Shown here: positions 11,083 through 26,000 of the stretch, piece after piece | How positions within the stretch are numbered: the first letter of the stretch is position 1 | Layout: each line of letters begins with the position of its first letter | Assembly (NCBI RefSeq): GCF_003255815.1 | Contig: NC_037686.1 | Span: forward strand, 55,029,888 to 55,093,887 | DNA: 64,000 nucleotides | Reading direction: 5' to 3' | Origin: Theropithecus gelada | Taxonomy: Eukaryota; Chordata; Mammalia; Primates; Cercopithecidae | Notes under the pieces: generated by a model | What the model was told of the DNA's origin: nothing | The model's input: only the letters and a program-made list of their open reading frames with translations | Database searches by the model: none | Made by a program: the position numbers and the translations under genes

Positions 11083-14000
11083 GTGGGTATGATTACATAT
11101 TTGAAAAAGAATTACAATATGACTTACTGATTTCACTAATTAGGCATCAAGATTAGTATTTTAATGTAAAATGCTTTCTTTCCTTCCAGTATCTATTTTA
11201 GCAGCGCTGGAGCATTCCACCATCATGGATTCACTCCTTCATGGTTTCAAAACCTATGAAAATGCTTTTCAGACTATAATGTCATCATCAGGTTCCCTTT
11301 CCTCCTCACCTTCTCTTTTTAAAGAGACCTGGAATTTACTGCAACAAAGAAATAGATAATAGGGAAATCACTCTTAAGAAATTTAGCACATGCATAATAA
11401 ATAAAACCTAAAACAAAAATAGCTTTCTAAAATATGTATAAATCCTACTAAGATCAGACTACTATAGATCACCTGCTATAATTACTGACAAGTCTCATTG
11501 TTTAAATCTTTGAAAAGGAATTCTATACCTTCTCAAAATGTTAAGTTTCAGCCAGGCGCCGTGGCTCATGCCTGTAATCCCAGCACTTTGGGAGGCCAAG
11601 GCAGGCGGATCACCTGAGGTCAGGAATTCATGACCAGCCTGGCCTACATGGTGAAACCTCATCTCTTCTGAAAATACAAAAAAATTAGCTGGGCATGGTG
11701 GTGGGTGCCTGTAATCCCAGCTACTCAGGAGGCTGAGGCAGGAGAATCGCTTGAACCCAAGAGGTAGAGGTTGCAAATGAGCCGAGAATGCACCATTGCA
11801 CTCCAGCCTGGGAGACAAGAGTGAACCTCTGTCTCAAAAAAAAAAAAAAGTCAAGTTTCTCAAGGTGACTAGACAGATATAGGTACTGAAGGCCATTATC
11901 TAAATTATCTTGTATTTTTGAAGGACTAATTCAATTTCTTGCAAAAATGTAAATGTTCTCTGAAAATTGCAAGATAGTTACTTTTGTCTGAAAAAATAAT
12001 CTGCCATTGATACACTTTTCTGCTTTCTAGTAGAGAAGCATCTACTACTAATTGATTAGATTATGCCCCAACCCTCTAGTGGAAGGGGGAGGGAGTGAAC
12101 ATATTCTAGCCAAATCATATGTTGGCTAGAAAACAACTCTTCTCCTCTGTTCTCCAAGCGCAACAAGTTCCAGGTAGGTAGCATAGCAGAAAATTGTACA
12201 TACCTGATGACCTCCTCAGGCATTCTAATGTTCTCAAATAGAAACCTAACTAACCTTCAGTAAAGCAGATTTTTTAGAAAAGCCCAACTTCATCTGTCTA
12301 CATATGTTCTCAGTGATATTTTTTATGAATCCTGAGACCTATAAAAGCTCAAAATGCAGATTTTGCATGAAACCATTTATCTTAAAACATTGAGGTGCAG
12401 TTTTTATACACAAAACTTTCTATCTTTTTAAGAATTCTGTTCGTATGGCTTATTGCCTAATAATGAGTTTTGATATTCATGTAATCTCAATAAGTGTCTC
12501 GTCTTAGAAATATGTGTATATATATTCTATTTTGTTAGATTCTGAGCTACTTCTTAATGTTTACCTTACAATGAGATTCTCCCAACTGAAAGTAAGTGGA
12601 ATTTATTTTTTTTCAATCTTGGTTGTTGAGAGAGAGAAGTTCTAGTTTAAGGTAGTGATAGGTTGACATTTCTTCTTATTTCCTTCCCAAATTGGAATTT
12701 GCTATAAAGACATTTAAAAAGTAAAAAAAACTAACATTTGTGAAAAACAAGTTAACAGTCAGCCATTTGAAGGGCCTGAGAAAATTTTCTGTTACTCTAA
12801 TTTCATTTAATGAAGCTGGATGAGGAAGACCCTTGTAGTTTTCACTTTGAGAAAAGTATGTTTCAGTTGGCTAACAAGTAAGTAGAATGCACTAAGTCAG
12901 ACAGACATTATTTTTATCTAAGGCTGTCAGTTATTTCTGTCCTCATTCAGTCTGCTGTCAGTGTTTCTCTTTCTTCATCCATTCAGAGATTGTTATTCCC
13001 AGTAAATAAGAAATAGAGGGAGATGGGCAAATGGTATCTTTTATCCTTGAGTATGTGGTTTTACCACAAACAAAGCCAGATGAAGACCAGAAATAGCCCT
13101 AGAAGTACACAGTGAGAGTTAGTTTTTTTATATATGATATTTGGCTGAATTAAACTCCAGCCTACTTCAAATCCTGTATAGTATAAATTATCATCATTCT
13201 CAAGAGAACTGTGCATTGAGAAAAGGAGAAAAGCACACCTGGATTCAGCAGAACAACATTAAATTATTATCTCTTTAATATATCTGAGATGTCTCTGGGA
13301 GTGAAGCTGTTAACTGTGGCTCCTCCCTTTCTCTCAAAATGAACTGGAGCTGGATCAACTTCTCCTTATTAAAGGTTAGTCTATAGAAAGCAAAATCCAC
13401 ATGAACCCCATAAAAATTGCACTTAACAGTGAAAACAGCAATTACGCTAAATTCAGAATAAAGGCATGTCTTAGAAAATGATGTATTACAAGAACCAGAG
13501 AAACATTTTGAAACATTATTTAATGGCCTAAAAAACAGGCAAGAATTCCTGGCTATTATAAACAAGAGAAGGGAGCCAAAAGAAATGTAGGCTTAGAGGA
13601 AAAAGATTGTCTGGAATAAGGAGAGCTAGCAGAATGAAAAAAAAAAAAATGCACTGTTTTCAAATTTATGTTGAATACAAAGTAATAGATTTGAGACTAT
13701 TGAAAATTGAATCCATGTTTGTTATAAGTGATTTTTTTTTTTTTTCTGAGACTGGGTCTCAGTCTGTCTCCCAGGCTGGAGTGCAGAGGCACAATCATGG
13801 CTCACTGCAACCTCGTCCTTCCCAGGCTCAGGTGATTCTCCCACCTCCCAAGTAGCCAAGTAGCTGGGACCACAGGCATGCATCACCATGCCCAACTAAT
13901 GGTTGCGTTTTTTGTAGAGACAGGGTTTCGCCATGTTGCCCAGGCTGGCCTTGAACTCCTGGACTCAAGTGATCTGCCTGCCTCGACTTTGCAAGGTGCT

Positions 14001-17000
14001 GGGATTACAAGCATGAGCCATGTGCCCAGCTGATAAATTTCAAATCTCAATAAAGCACGGTATTCACTGGCCATTTGCAGAATTGAAGGATTCTTTGCCC
14101 AAACTTTTGTGGTCTCAATAATTTCCAGAAACTCTTCAACCATAGCTCATAATGTATCCTGATGGACAAAATGTAAATGTATATGTTCCTACAATATCAG
14201 GTCTTGACTTTTCTGTAAAATGTTTTGGAAAACTGCCAGTACCTTTGTGCATGGTATGAATAGTGTTACTCAACAGATTGACAGCCTTAATAGCATTTTG
14301 GCATTAATTACTGCTTCACTCAATGTAAGTTCACAAAAATGCATGTATAAAGCTCTATATACATGCTTATAAAAATGCATGTATAAAGTTTCCTCCATAA
14401 ACTTTGCTGCAACCCTTTAAACTTTTTCCTTATGAAGGCATTGTGATGAACTTAGCAACACATTTTATTCCAGTCATTTTGTTTTAAAATGACCAAGTTT
14501 GTTAATAATCCTCAGAAAGTTGGCTCCAGTAAACTCCCTCAACAGTTAAATCCCAGTTTCTCTTTAATTATGAAAGTCTTTGAAGTTTGAAGTTATATAT
14601 AATTAATAGAGGAAACGTTACCCAAATTTTTATAATAAGCAGAGGGAATACTGGCCCCACTCCAATGTTCTGCAATATTTTCATTCTTATTATTCCAATT
14701 ACTCATTGGTTTTAGTTACCTTTGGACTTTTTTTTTTTTTTTTTTTTTTGAGACGGAATCTCGCTCTGTCACCCAGGCTGGAGTGCAGTGGCCGGATCTC
14801 AGCTCACTGCAAGCTCCGCCTCCCGGGTTCACGCCATTTTCCTGCCTCAGCCTCCCGAGTAGCTGGGACTACAGGCGCCCGCCACCTCGCCCGGCTAGTT
14901 TTTTGTATTTTTTAGTAGAGATGGGGTTTCACCGTGTTAGCCAGGATGGTCTCGATCTCCTGACCTCGTGATCCGCCCGTCTCGGCCTCCCAAAGTGCTG
15001 GGATTACAGGCTTGAACCACCGCGCCCGGCCCTACCTTTGGATTTCTAATTCACATATTGCTCTGCCTTTATATGTCATGCTTGATTTGTCCTAAACATT
15101 CCCCATTTTCCCACAGATGAACTAGATACATTATGACCTGTTAATGGTTATGCTTTATAGAAAAATAAAGTACTTAATATATGAATGTGTGCATCACTGG
15201 GTTATCAGTAAACCATTGCTGTGTGGCTAAAGGGATACAGCATGTTATTTTGGCTAGTCCTGAGTCTGATACCCACAAATAAAGATGCCTGAGTTGAGCA
15301 TCTACTCAGAGTGATGAGGAGGGCCACAGATCAGGGTGACACATGAGAAGAAAGCAGAATGGGTTTTGATCAAGCAACGATGATCGCTATCTACCTCCAA
15401 TCATAAAACATTTAAGTATTAAGTGAAGCTGTACAAGTATGGACTTGAACAAAGCATCCTGGATGGGTGGATAGATGGATTAAGCACCAGTTGGATAAAA
15501 TAAAGCAGTTGAATGGTTTTCTATGTTATAATTTTTATCTTAATGAAAAAATGATTTTTGCTTATACTTTGCAAAATAATAGAATTGTACTTTATGATTT
15601 TGTAGCTTTATGTAATTTCAGTACTTGTTTTTCTGACTGATATAATTTTGCCTCTTCTGAGAATACTGAAAAATCATAAATAAGAATGAACTATAAAAGA
15701 TATCAAGCTTATATTTTAAAATACAGAGAACCCCTCAACTAGGAGAATACAAACACTTCTATAGACTTTGAAATGCTATTACTGAAACTTATTTTCTGCG
15801 TTTATCAAAATATACCTGACCAAGTAGAGAACCTTGCTCTTTTCAGTATCCAGCTAAGGTTAATTTATACCGGCAGCCCTAACATGCAGGTCAACTAGGA
15901 ATAAGGGAAATTAAATCACTGTATTAGTACCATTCATTGCAAAGTAAAAATTTCCCAAGGACAACTTGGTGGTACTATAGGAAAATTAGTATTTTATTTT
16001 TTCCTTTAAAAATACCATTTCCTATCTTGGTAATTTAGTTAATAATTAAATACAGTTATTATTACATTTTCATTTTTAGATTTTCAAGGCAAAAACCTGA
16101 TCTTAGAGTCTATTTTCATAAACCTTGCATGTAAAGCTAACAGCTGCCACCTGGTGGCCAAAAGTACTTATTAGCTTTACTTTAGGTCAAGGTGCATCAG
16201 GGATCAACACTCAAGTCCACACTTAAATCTACTTTCACCTTACAGAATGCAAAATCTTACTTAGAATTTTATAGTTTTTTTAGTTATAAATCTATCAATT
16301 CATATGAAGATAATGTATTAGTTATTGGTTAACTGTTGTTTTGTAACAAAGTACCTCAAAAGAAAGTGATTTAAAACATCTTTTATCTTACAGTTTCTGT
16401 GGGTCAGGAATCTGGGTCCTCTGCTTCAGGGTCTCTTACAAGGCTGTAGTCAAAGGTCGGCTGGGGCTATAGTCATCTCAGGGTTTAGCTGGAGAAGGGT
16501 TTGCTTTTAATCTTAATCACACAGTTGGTCATTGTCAAGAATCAGTTCCTCAAGGATTGTTAGACTGAGGGCTTCATCTCCTCACTAACTGGTGGCCAGG
16601 AACCACCTTTAATTCCTTCCCATATGAGTCTTTCCAACATGGCAGCTTGGTTTATCTAAGCATGCCTGCAGAGAAGGCAGTAGAGTCCAGAAAGATGAAC
16701 ATCACAGACTTTTGGCACCTAATCTCAAAATTGACCTCTTACCACTTTAGTCATATTCTGTTCATTAGAGACAAGTCACTAGGTCCAGTGTGCACTCAAA
16801 GAGATAGGATCATTGAGAGTCATGTCAGAAACTACCTACCACAGTTATCTTAGGTGTAATACCAAAAATCTGATTCTTAAAATACCCCTTTACTGATATG
16901 ATAGGTGTAGTTTTTAATTATAGAAACATTGGGAGAATAATCACTGGTTGTTTTAGTGTCTAGAAAGTGAAGTTGTGTAGAAACTGAAGGATTGGGCATA

Positions 17001-20000
17001 TATAATCTCAGAATGTATGTGTGGGAAGGTAATTTGGAAAGTTATGAGATTCAGCCTCATACCTATACAGAAATCCCTTCACAACATCTGTCACAGGTGG
17101 TGTTGTCCCTGCTCGAGTGGCTAATCTTAACGAACTTAGGCTCTTGGTGGCGGCTTAGGCCATTGTTAGAAAGGTATAATTTTTCTTTTTTTTCTTGAGA
17201 CAGAGTGTCACTCTGTTGCCAGACTGGAGCACAGTGATGCGATCTCGGCGCAGTGCAACCTCCACTTCCCGGGTTCAAGTGATTTCCCTGCCTCAGCCTC
17301 CCGAGTAGCTGGGACTATGGACAGGTGCCACCATGCCCGGCTAATTTTTTTTTTTTTTTTTAATTTTAGTAGAGATGGGGTTTCACCATGTTGGCCAGGG
17401 TGGTCTCAATCTCCTGACCTCGTGATCCGCCCGCCTCAGCCTCCCAAAGTGCTGGGATTATAGGCGTGAACTACTGTGCCCGGCCAAAAGGTCTAATTTT
17501 TCAAAACCAGATTGTGCAACATGGTGAAACACCATCTCTACAAAAAATACAGAAACTATCTGGGCATGGTGGTGAGCACTTATAGTCCCAGCTACTCGAG
17601 AGGCTGAGGTGGGAGGATGGCTTGAGCCTGGGAGGTGGAGGTTGCAGTAAACCAAGATCGTGCCACTGTACCCCAGTCTGGGTGACAGCCAGACTCTATC
17701 TCAAAAAAAAAAAAAAAAAAAGTCTAATTTGATTATACAAAAATCTTGTTCTCTATGTGAATTTATAGAGATGAGACTTTTTAACCCTTAGTCCTAGTTG
17801 TGCTTTCTAATGCAAATATAAGCTGTTTTGTGTTTTGTTTTGTTTTTTTTTTGTATTATTTTTCAGGCAAATGATACTGACAGGTTGTGTGGCATTTGCA
17901 CGTCATGTTGGACCAACACGTGTAGAAGCTGAACTTTTACCACAGTGTTGGGAACAGGTAAATAACTGTATTGAGTTTTCACCTAGCTATTATAGCCTGA
18001 TTTCTTAAAAAGATACATAGTTTCCTTTTTAAAGGCGTTTAAGAAATATGTGGGATATAAATTATGCTGATGTTTCTGTAGCTCAGCACAGTGGTTTATT
18101 AGTACTTACGAATGCTCTGGGGTGCTTTCCTTTATTCATTCAGTCAACAAATACTTATGAAACACTAATTTCAGTGCCAGGTACTGATGTAGTCACTAGG
18201 GATACAGTGGTGAACAAAAGACAAAGACATCCTAATGGTGAAATAAGAGGAAACAAAGAAATGGTCTGCTATTTTGCAGTAATTTATAATATGAAGAAAA
18301 ATAAAGCAGGATAAGGGCGAGAGAGTGATGGGGAATGCTCTCCTAGGAAGGGTGGTTAGAGAAAGAATCTCTGAGGCAATGATGTTTAAGAAAGAATGTG
18401 CATGAAATAAGATGGAACAAGAACAAAGGCCCTGAGGTGGGAGTATACTTGATGCGTTCAAGAAACAGCAAGAAGACGTGTGTGTGTGTGTAAATAGAAA
18501 TATATCTTGTATACTTGTATATATTACACATATACAAAGTGTAAATCTTTGATGTGGGAGGTTTTTGTATTTATACTTGAACTTATTTTACTAACAATGC
18601 TTTTGCTTTTATATTGAATTTAAAATTTCCAGTCCTCTGTAGAACTCAGAATCATTGACTTTCTAGACTTAATGTTTAGATCATTCAGCACCTCATTTTT
18701 CCACCTTAAAAAGATGGGTTTCCTGCTTATGGAGACAAATTACATGGCTTTATTTACAATAGCACAGTCACTTATTCTTAAGAAAAATATTAGTCTCCAG
18801 AATATCACTGAAGTATATAGTCATTTATAGTCCTATTCCCAAGTTCTTTGGGCATTCATTTTTTCCACCAAAATAATGTAGAATCCCCAGATTCAGTAGA
18901 CAAAGTAAACATTACATGTAGTAATAACCACCTCTCACAATCCCTTATACCATCTATAAATTACAGTGCATACTAATTTAGGGTGAGGTTCTAATCACTT
19001 GATGTCAAAATAACTTGGCTACAATATATCCATACAACTTTCAGTTTACAATTCTATATATACAGTTAATTGTGCACATTTAATTTTTTATAGTTTTTTC
19101 ATTTTCTTTTGTCTTTTTCCTTTCAAGTGTACAATTTAATGATTCAGTGTTGTGCAAGCTTCACTACAATCAATTTTTAAACATTTTTGCCACCTCAAAG
19201 ACAAACCCTAACTGCTTGAATTTGGTTCTCCTCTTTCGAGATTATTTTGACTATTCCAGGTTCCTTGAATTTTCTTATGAATTTTAGGATCATTTTTCAA
19301 TTTTTGCAAAGAAGCCAGCTGGGATTTTCATAAACAATGCATTGAATCTGTAGATTTATCTAGAGAGTATTGCCATCCTAATTTTATATATTGTCTTTCA
19401 TTCTATGAATTTAGGATATCTTTCCATGCATTAGGTCTTTTAAAATTGCTTTCAACAGCGATTTGTAGTTTTCCGAGTGGTACACGTTTTGCCTTTTTGT
19501 TTTATTTATTTGTAAGTATTTCATTCTTTTGGATGCTATTGTAAATAGACTGTTTTCTTAATTTTATTTTTAGTTTGTTCATTGCTAATATATAGACATA
19601 CAATTGATTTTTGCATTTACATTCAATTTTGAGACTTACTGAGCTAAAGAAAAGCAAACGAAAGTTTATGCACAGCCATACTTTGACATTCAAACCATTC
19701 TACTTTTGAGGTAACTACATCTGGATTAAATTTAATTCAAAGATGTCAGTTATAAACATCTCTACTGCCACCTCTTCTGTAACCTGAGTAAACTTGGATA
19801 TCGGGGATCTATCTAGCCGCCTACCTCCAGTTTGTTTCCCAGTAGATTACTATATAATTTTTTTTCTTAATTTTAGGCATCCAATACATTAATGAATTAT
19901 GTCACCTTTTCATATGGGAATATGAGAACAGATATACTTCTTTTCCAGTCAAAGAAAGATTTATATTCTATGAAGAAGACATATGGGAACAAAACCCAGT

Positions 20001-23000
20001 ATGTGTCATTTTTTTTTTGTTATTTTTGGTTATGGTTCAGTGTAGTCATCACAATAGCAAAACCCCATCATTTTGCATTTGCAAACAGAGGAATGGATTG
20101 AAGTCCTGCTTACCTGAAAAATAAAAGCATATTTCTAGTAAGGGCTCTGGTCAAATCATTGATTAACTTACTTCCTCATCCCTTAGGTTGAAGAAAGAAG
20201 ACTGGCACATATTATAGACCGTGTCTATAAGATCCAGAAGCTGAGTTTTCCAAATTTAAAAATATTCTACTGTTGCTAGGGAAAGGTCCTGGTTTCTCCT
20301 GATACTCTAAGGAAAGCCTAGTTTTAGGCAAGCCCATGATCTCTAGATACCTTACCACATTTTCATCTTTGATTTTCCCTTTTTTCTTTAACAGATGACC
20401 CCTGTAACCTCATGTTTAGGTTCTCCCTCACTCCCTCATTCCTGATCCAGGTATAGTCACACAGGGATTCCCAGAAGTGGAAAAGGAAGAAGCTTTATTG
20501 CATTCTTAACAGAATTTGTGGTGAAATGTAATTCTTTTTTAGAAGAAGGGAGGGTATGCTGTTATACTTGATTTATGTATTTATTTTGCTCTAGATTAAT
20601 CACAAATACCCAGAAAGACGACTGCTTGTGGCAGAATCCTGTGGCGCATTGGCACCTTACCTTCCGGTAAGAATTGTCTTTTTTTTTTCTTAAAACTATT
20701 TTTCTAATAATCGAAAAACCTTTTTTTGAGTGTCTTATAGATTTTAATCCAAATATCTCCTAGACATGCTGTCTTAATAAAGAAAAGAGATGATCCAAAA
20801 AAGAAGAGATTCACATTAGTACAGTATGGCATTGCAAACACATAGGTACATTACCACTGATTTTGAATGAGTATAAATATATTAAACTATATGAGCAGTT
20901 CTTACAGTGTGGTCTGAGGACCCTGGGGGTTTCCTTGAGATCCTTCCAAAAAGGTCCATGAGGAGAAAACTGTTTTCATAATAATAAGACACTTTTTGTC
21001 TTTTTCACTGTGTTGAAATTTGTATTGTTGGTACAAAAGCAGGGATGGGCAAAAATGCTGCTGCATTAGCACTAATCAGGGCAGTGGCACCCAAATGTCC
21101 TATTATAGTAATGATTGTATTCTTTACTGCCATGCTTTTGCAGAAAAAGCCAATTTCACCTGAAAAGGAGTTTGCTGAATCAGTAAAATTGTTAATTTTA
21201 CTAAATTTTGACCCGTGAAGCATGCATCTTCTTAATATTCTGTGAGACAAAATAGAAAGTACTCATATAAAAACTCTTTGCTGCATACTGAAAAATCATA
21301 GCCATTTGCAGGAAAAGCACTTAGGCAGTTGTTTGAGTTATGAGCTCAACTAGCTGCTTTTTTTTAGGGGACACCAATTTTACTTCACAGAAACACTTAC
21401 AGCCAAACTGATTATTCAGACTTGGGTATGTGGCAGACATTTTCATGAAACTGGATGGAGTGAGAATGTCACTTCAAGGAAACCAAGTAGACAGCATTCA
21501 TTGCCAGTGATAAAATTGGAGTAGCATGTATTTATACTCCTACTAACAGTACCTTGGAGTTTTTATTTTCCCATACCTTCACCAGGAGCTAGGCATGGTG
21601 AAATTTTTTAAGTGTTTTTCTAATGGAAGAAAATGCCTTACTGTTGTGATAAATCATATAGATAGATTGATGCAAATGGGTTTGAGCCTCTTATTTATTA
21701 TTCCAAGACAGATGAACATCCCTTGCTCTCAAAGGATAAATAGACTGTTCTACTCTACTCCTAGAATACTAAGCAGTATTAATAGTAGATACAATGTTTC
21801 CTCAGTGGATCTATACTTGCCTTCTGTGTACCCCACTGTCACTGATAGCAGTGAAATCTCTGTACAGCGGCAGTTCCTCAGTGTGTTTATGACTCAAATA
21901 GAGTAATGCCTCCTGACCGATGCTCTGGTGGGGTCCCTGTGGCATACTAAAACTAATTGCCACAGTTGACCCTTGCCCAAATCAGTATAAAACAAATGCC
22001 CACTTAAAGTTTATTTACCTCTGTCATATTGCCTTGTGCGGATACCAACCAACAAGTCCTTTTAGATAGTTTAAAGTGTTTCAGGGCAATTTTTAGCCTA
22101 AACAGTAAATAAATGGGGCTGTACCAAAAGATGGCATATATTCACCAACCTAAATGTGTTTTAAGATATGCTAAAATTGCATGTATTTTTGTTTCTAAAA
22201 AGTGAAAACCAGACTTTTTAAAAATATCTTTCAAGCCTTGCTCTATATACCAAATCATGTTGTAAATTTATGAAAATAGCCATGTCCTCCGCCTTTATTT
22301 TTATTTTATCCTAGTTATTATATGGGAAAAGCACTTAAACAAGTTTATGTTTTAAGAATTTTATAAATTGATTAAATTGCAATATTAGTACAAGTAGGAT
22401 AAGAGGAGCATGAATTTGTATATTGGTAGCTCTTAATCCTAACCTCAGCCATTAAACTAAAACATTCTTTATCATAACTGGAAAATATTCTGTGTGAAAT
22501 CAAGCCACAGCAGTAGGTGTGCATTATATTAAATATTAGCATAAAAAAGAGCAATGCGATTTTTAAGTACTTTTAAAGTTCACTCTCATATTTTATTATC
22601 CTGTTTGAATTTTTTTTCCCACTTCTTCAAAGAAATAGGAATGCCAGGATTTTATAATGTTTCCTCACCATATCCCAGACAAATTTTCTAATTGCCAGAG
22701 AGATTTTTATAATTCCTCCTGTTACAACTCTCAGTGCGCTTCTCTGAGTGGAACGAACAGTGACAGGAGAGTCATTGTCCATTTGTAGTAGAGTTTGTAG
22801 TAGACTTTGTTGATTTGTCAAAAGTGTCTTCTAGTGTGAACTGCAAGGATTTGAGAGATTTTTAAATATTTAGTAAAGATATAAAAAAACAGGCTGAGAG
22901 ATGATTAGTAAATGCCAAATTCAGAGTAGATATTATTGCCTCTACAGCAGAAGGGATTTGGGGCTGAGTCATATTTTTGCTATATCTGTAATGTTTTATG

Positions 23001-26000
23001 TCTTCAAAAAACAAAGGTCTGAAGCAAAATCTCCGTACAGTAGCAGTTAGCATTTTTAATAAAAATATTAATACCTGTTTAATCTGGATTTTGACTACAC
23101 TGATGTTTGTCATATTATTTCCTATACTTCTGTGCTTAGATGTAAATAAATAGTAAAAACGTGTTTATTTTCAGAAAGAAATCCGTAGCTCCTTGGTTCT
23201 TTCAATGTTGCAACAAATGTTAATGGAAGATAAGGCAGATTTGGTAAGAGAAGCTGTTATCAAAAGCCTTGGTATCATAATGGGATACATTGATGATCCA
23301 GACAAATATCATCAGGTATGTTTTTCAGAATGACCTCCTTTTACTCAATTACAAAATTCCAAGTATTATAATATTCCAAATCTCTGATTTGGATACTTCA
23401 TAATATATCATAAGGATGGCAGGTGTGATTTGAGGATGGCTGCCTGGTTTCAATTTTGCAGCTCAGAGGAAAGAATGCTACAGTTCAGTTAAAGTATCTG
23501 CCACAGCTTTCTGGCAGGAAATTGGCAGGATGTATTCTGTTTACCACTCCCTCTCTTTGGTTTGCTCGTCAGTGGATACATGGCAAGGCTAGGATTATGG
23601 ATGGCCTTCTTTCTTGCTTAAAAATATTTTCTTAATTTATTGAAATTTTTATTACCTTTTAATAAGTGTTTTATTTTAAGTTTATCCCTTTAAAAATCTA
23701 CATTTTCCTTTTTCTCATTGGCAGGGTTTTGAATTGTTGCTGTCAGCTTTAGGTGATCCCTCAGAAAGAGTAGTTAGTGCTACACATCAAGTATTTTTAC
23801 CAGCTTACGCTGCGTGGACTACAGAACTTGGAAATTTACAGTCTCATCTTATACTTACACTACTGAACAAGATTGAAAAACTTCTCAGGGTGAGTTCTTC
23901 CTTTGTTTATATAGTTTATAGAAATTTAAAAGGTCTATCCTAAGCCATCTTGGAAGAATGTTAGGGAACAGAGACAGAAAGTGCCCCTTAGCTTAACATG
24001 CTAATACATTACCAGTTAAAGATACTGTTGGACTGGGGCCAAGAAAGAGATTTGAGGAAGTTTTGCTTTGCTGAAGCTGGAGGAGGAGAAAGGGCATGAT
24101 GTGCACTGGTTAGCTGAAATGCACCTTCATGGAAGTAACTCCTGTGTTATTCAGAAAGCTAGCTCTTTCTTGACCCTTCTGAGTAGTTAAGTATTTTACA
24201 CAAAGCATTAACTCTAGTTCCAGAATGCAGAGAAAATGAGTCTCTAAAGCTTTTTTACATAGTGTCAAAATTGCTTTAACTGTGGTTGTTCCACTCCAGT
24301 AGTTCATTTCTCATTTTTAAAATGAACTTTTAATTTTTCCCACATACAAGAATTAAAGAAACGTTGATGAAACAATATAAACTTCTTGATCCAGTTTTTG
24401 TACTAAAAGTTTCTTTTAGAGACTAGAAGAGAAACTATTATTTGTGTAGTGCATACTATGTGCCAAATCTATAAAAAGAGATAGGAAGTAGGAGAGGGGA
24501 AGTATTATAGCATGAACTGCTGCTGGGTTAGCATTTGAGCATTTCTATATGCCAACAGTGAATAAGCTGAAAAAAATCAAGAAAGCAATCCCATTTACAG
24601 TAGCTTAAAAAAAAATGCCTAGAAATATATATAACCAAAGAGATGAAGAATCTCTGCCATGAAAACTATAAAACATTGATGAAAGAAATTGAAGAGGAAA
24701 TGTTAAAAAAAATAAAGATATCGATATTCAATTGTTCATAGAAAAATTGTTAAAAATGTGTATACTACCCAAAGTGATCTACAGATTCATTGCAATCCCT
24801 ATCAAAATACCGAGGACATTCTTCAAGATATAGTAAAAGCAATCTGAAAATTCATGTGGAACCACTATGGCTAACCAAAGCAAGCCTGAGCAAAAAGAAC
24901 AAATCTGGAAAAAGTGCACTACCTGACTTCAAAACGTACTTCAAAGCTCTAATAACCAACCATCTTGGTATTGGCATAAAATAGACATATTGACCAGTGT
25001 AATAGAGTAGAGAACCCAGAAATAAATTCACACATTTACAGCCAGCTCATTTTTGACAAAGGCACCAAGAACATACATTGAGGAAAGGACAGTTTCTTCA
25101 GTAAGTCAACTGAAAATGGATTAAGGACTTAAATGTAAGACATGAAACTACTAGAAGAAAACATTGTTTCAGAACATTGGTCTGAGCAAAGATTTTTGAA
25201 GAAAAATCTCGAAAGCATAGGCAACAAAAGCAAAAATAGACAAATGGGATATTAAAGTAAAAAGGTTCCCCACAGCGAAGGAATCATCTGAGTGAACAAA
25301 CAGCCTACAGAATGGGAGAAAATATTTGCAAACTCTCCATCCAACAAGAGATTAATAACCAAAATATGCAAGGACTCAAACAACTCAACAGCAAAAAATA
25401 AATAAATAAATAAAATAAAAAATCCACTTAAGGAATGGGCAAATGATCTGAATAAACACTTCTCAAAAGAAGACATGGCCAAAAGGTATATGAAGAAGTG
25501 TTTAACATCTCTAATCATAAGGTAAATGCAAATCTAAACCAAAATGACTGTCACCCCAGTTAAATATCTGTCACCCCAGTTAAAATGACTATTATTAAAA
25601 AGACAAAAAAAAAAAAAAAATGCTGGTGAGGGTGTGGAGAAAGGGGAACCTTTGTACACTGTTGGTAGGAATGTAAATTAGTATAGCCACTATGGAAAAC
25701 AGTGTGGAGGTTTCTCACAAAGCTAAAAACAGAAATATCTCTGATCCACCAATCCCACTACTGGGTATATATCTGAAAGAAAGGAAGTCAGTATATTGAA
25801 AAGACACATACTTTCAAGGACTCACATGTTGAGTTTCAAGCACTCACATGTTTCTTACAGTACTATTCATAATGGTCAGGATATAGATTCAATCTAAGTG
25901 TCCATCAACAGATGAATGGATAAAGAAAATATGGTACATATACACAATGGAATATTATTCAGCCATTTAAAAAAAAATGCTATCCTGTCATTTGCTGCAG

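Noticed and set aside
11171..11359. 62-codon open frame just after exon w1
   Set aside because: No family resemblance, no splice continuity with w1 or w2, and the w1-w2 frame closes without it.
12061..12090. Second CTCF-like motif (reverse of ccaaccctctagtggaag)
   Set aside because: The core lacks the conserved GGC end (it has GGT), so the match is too weak.
21595..21906. 103-codon plus-strand open frame
   Set aside because: No recognised domain; AT-rich intron after the hAT fossil; length within chance for this composition.
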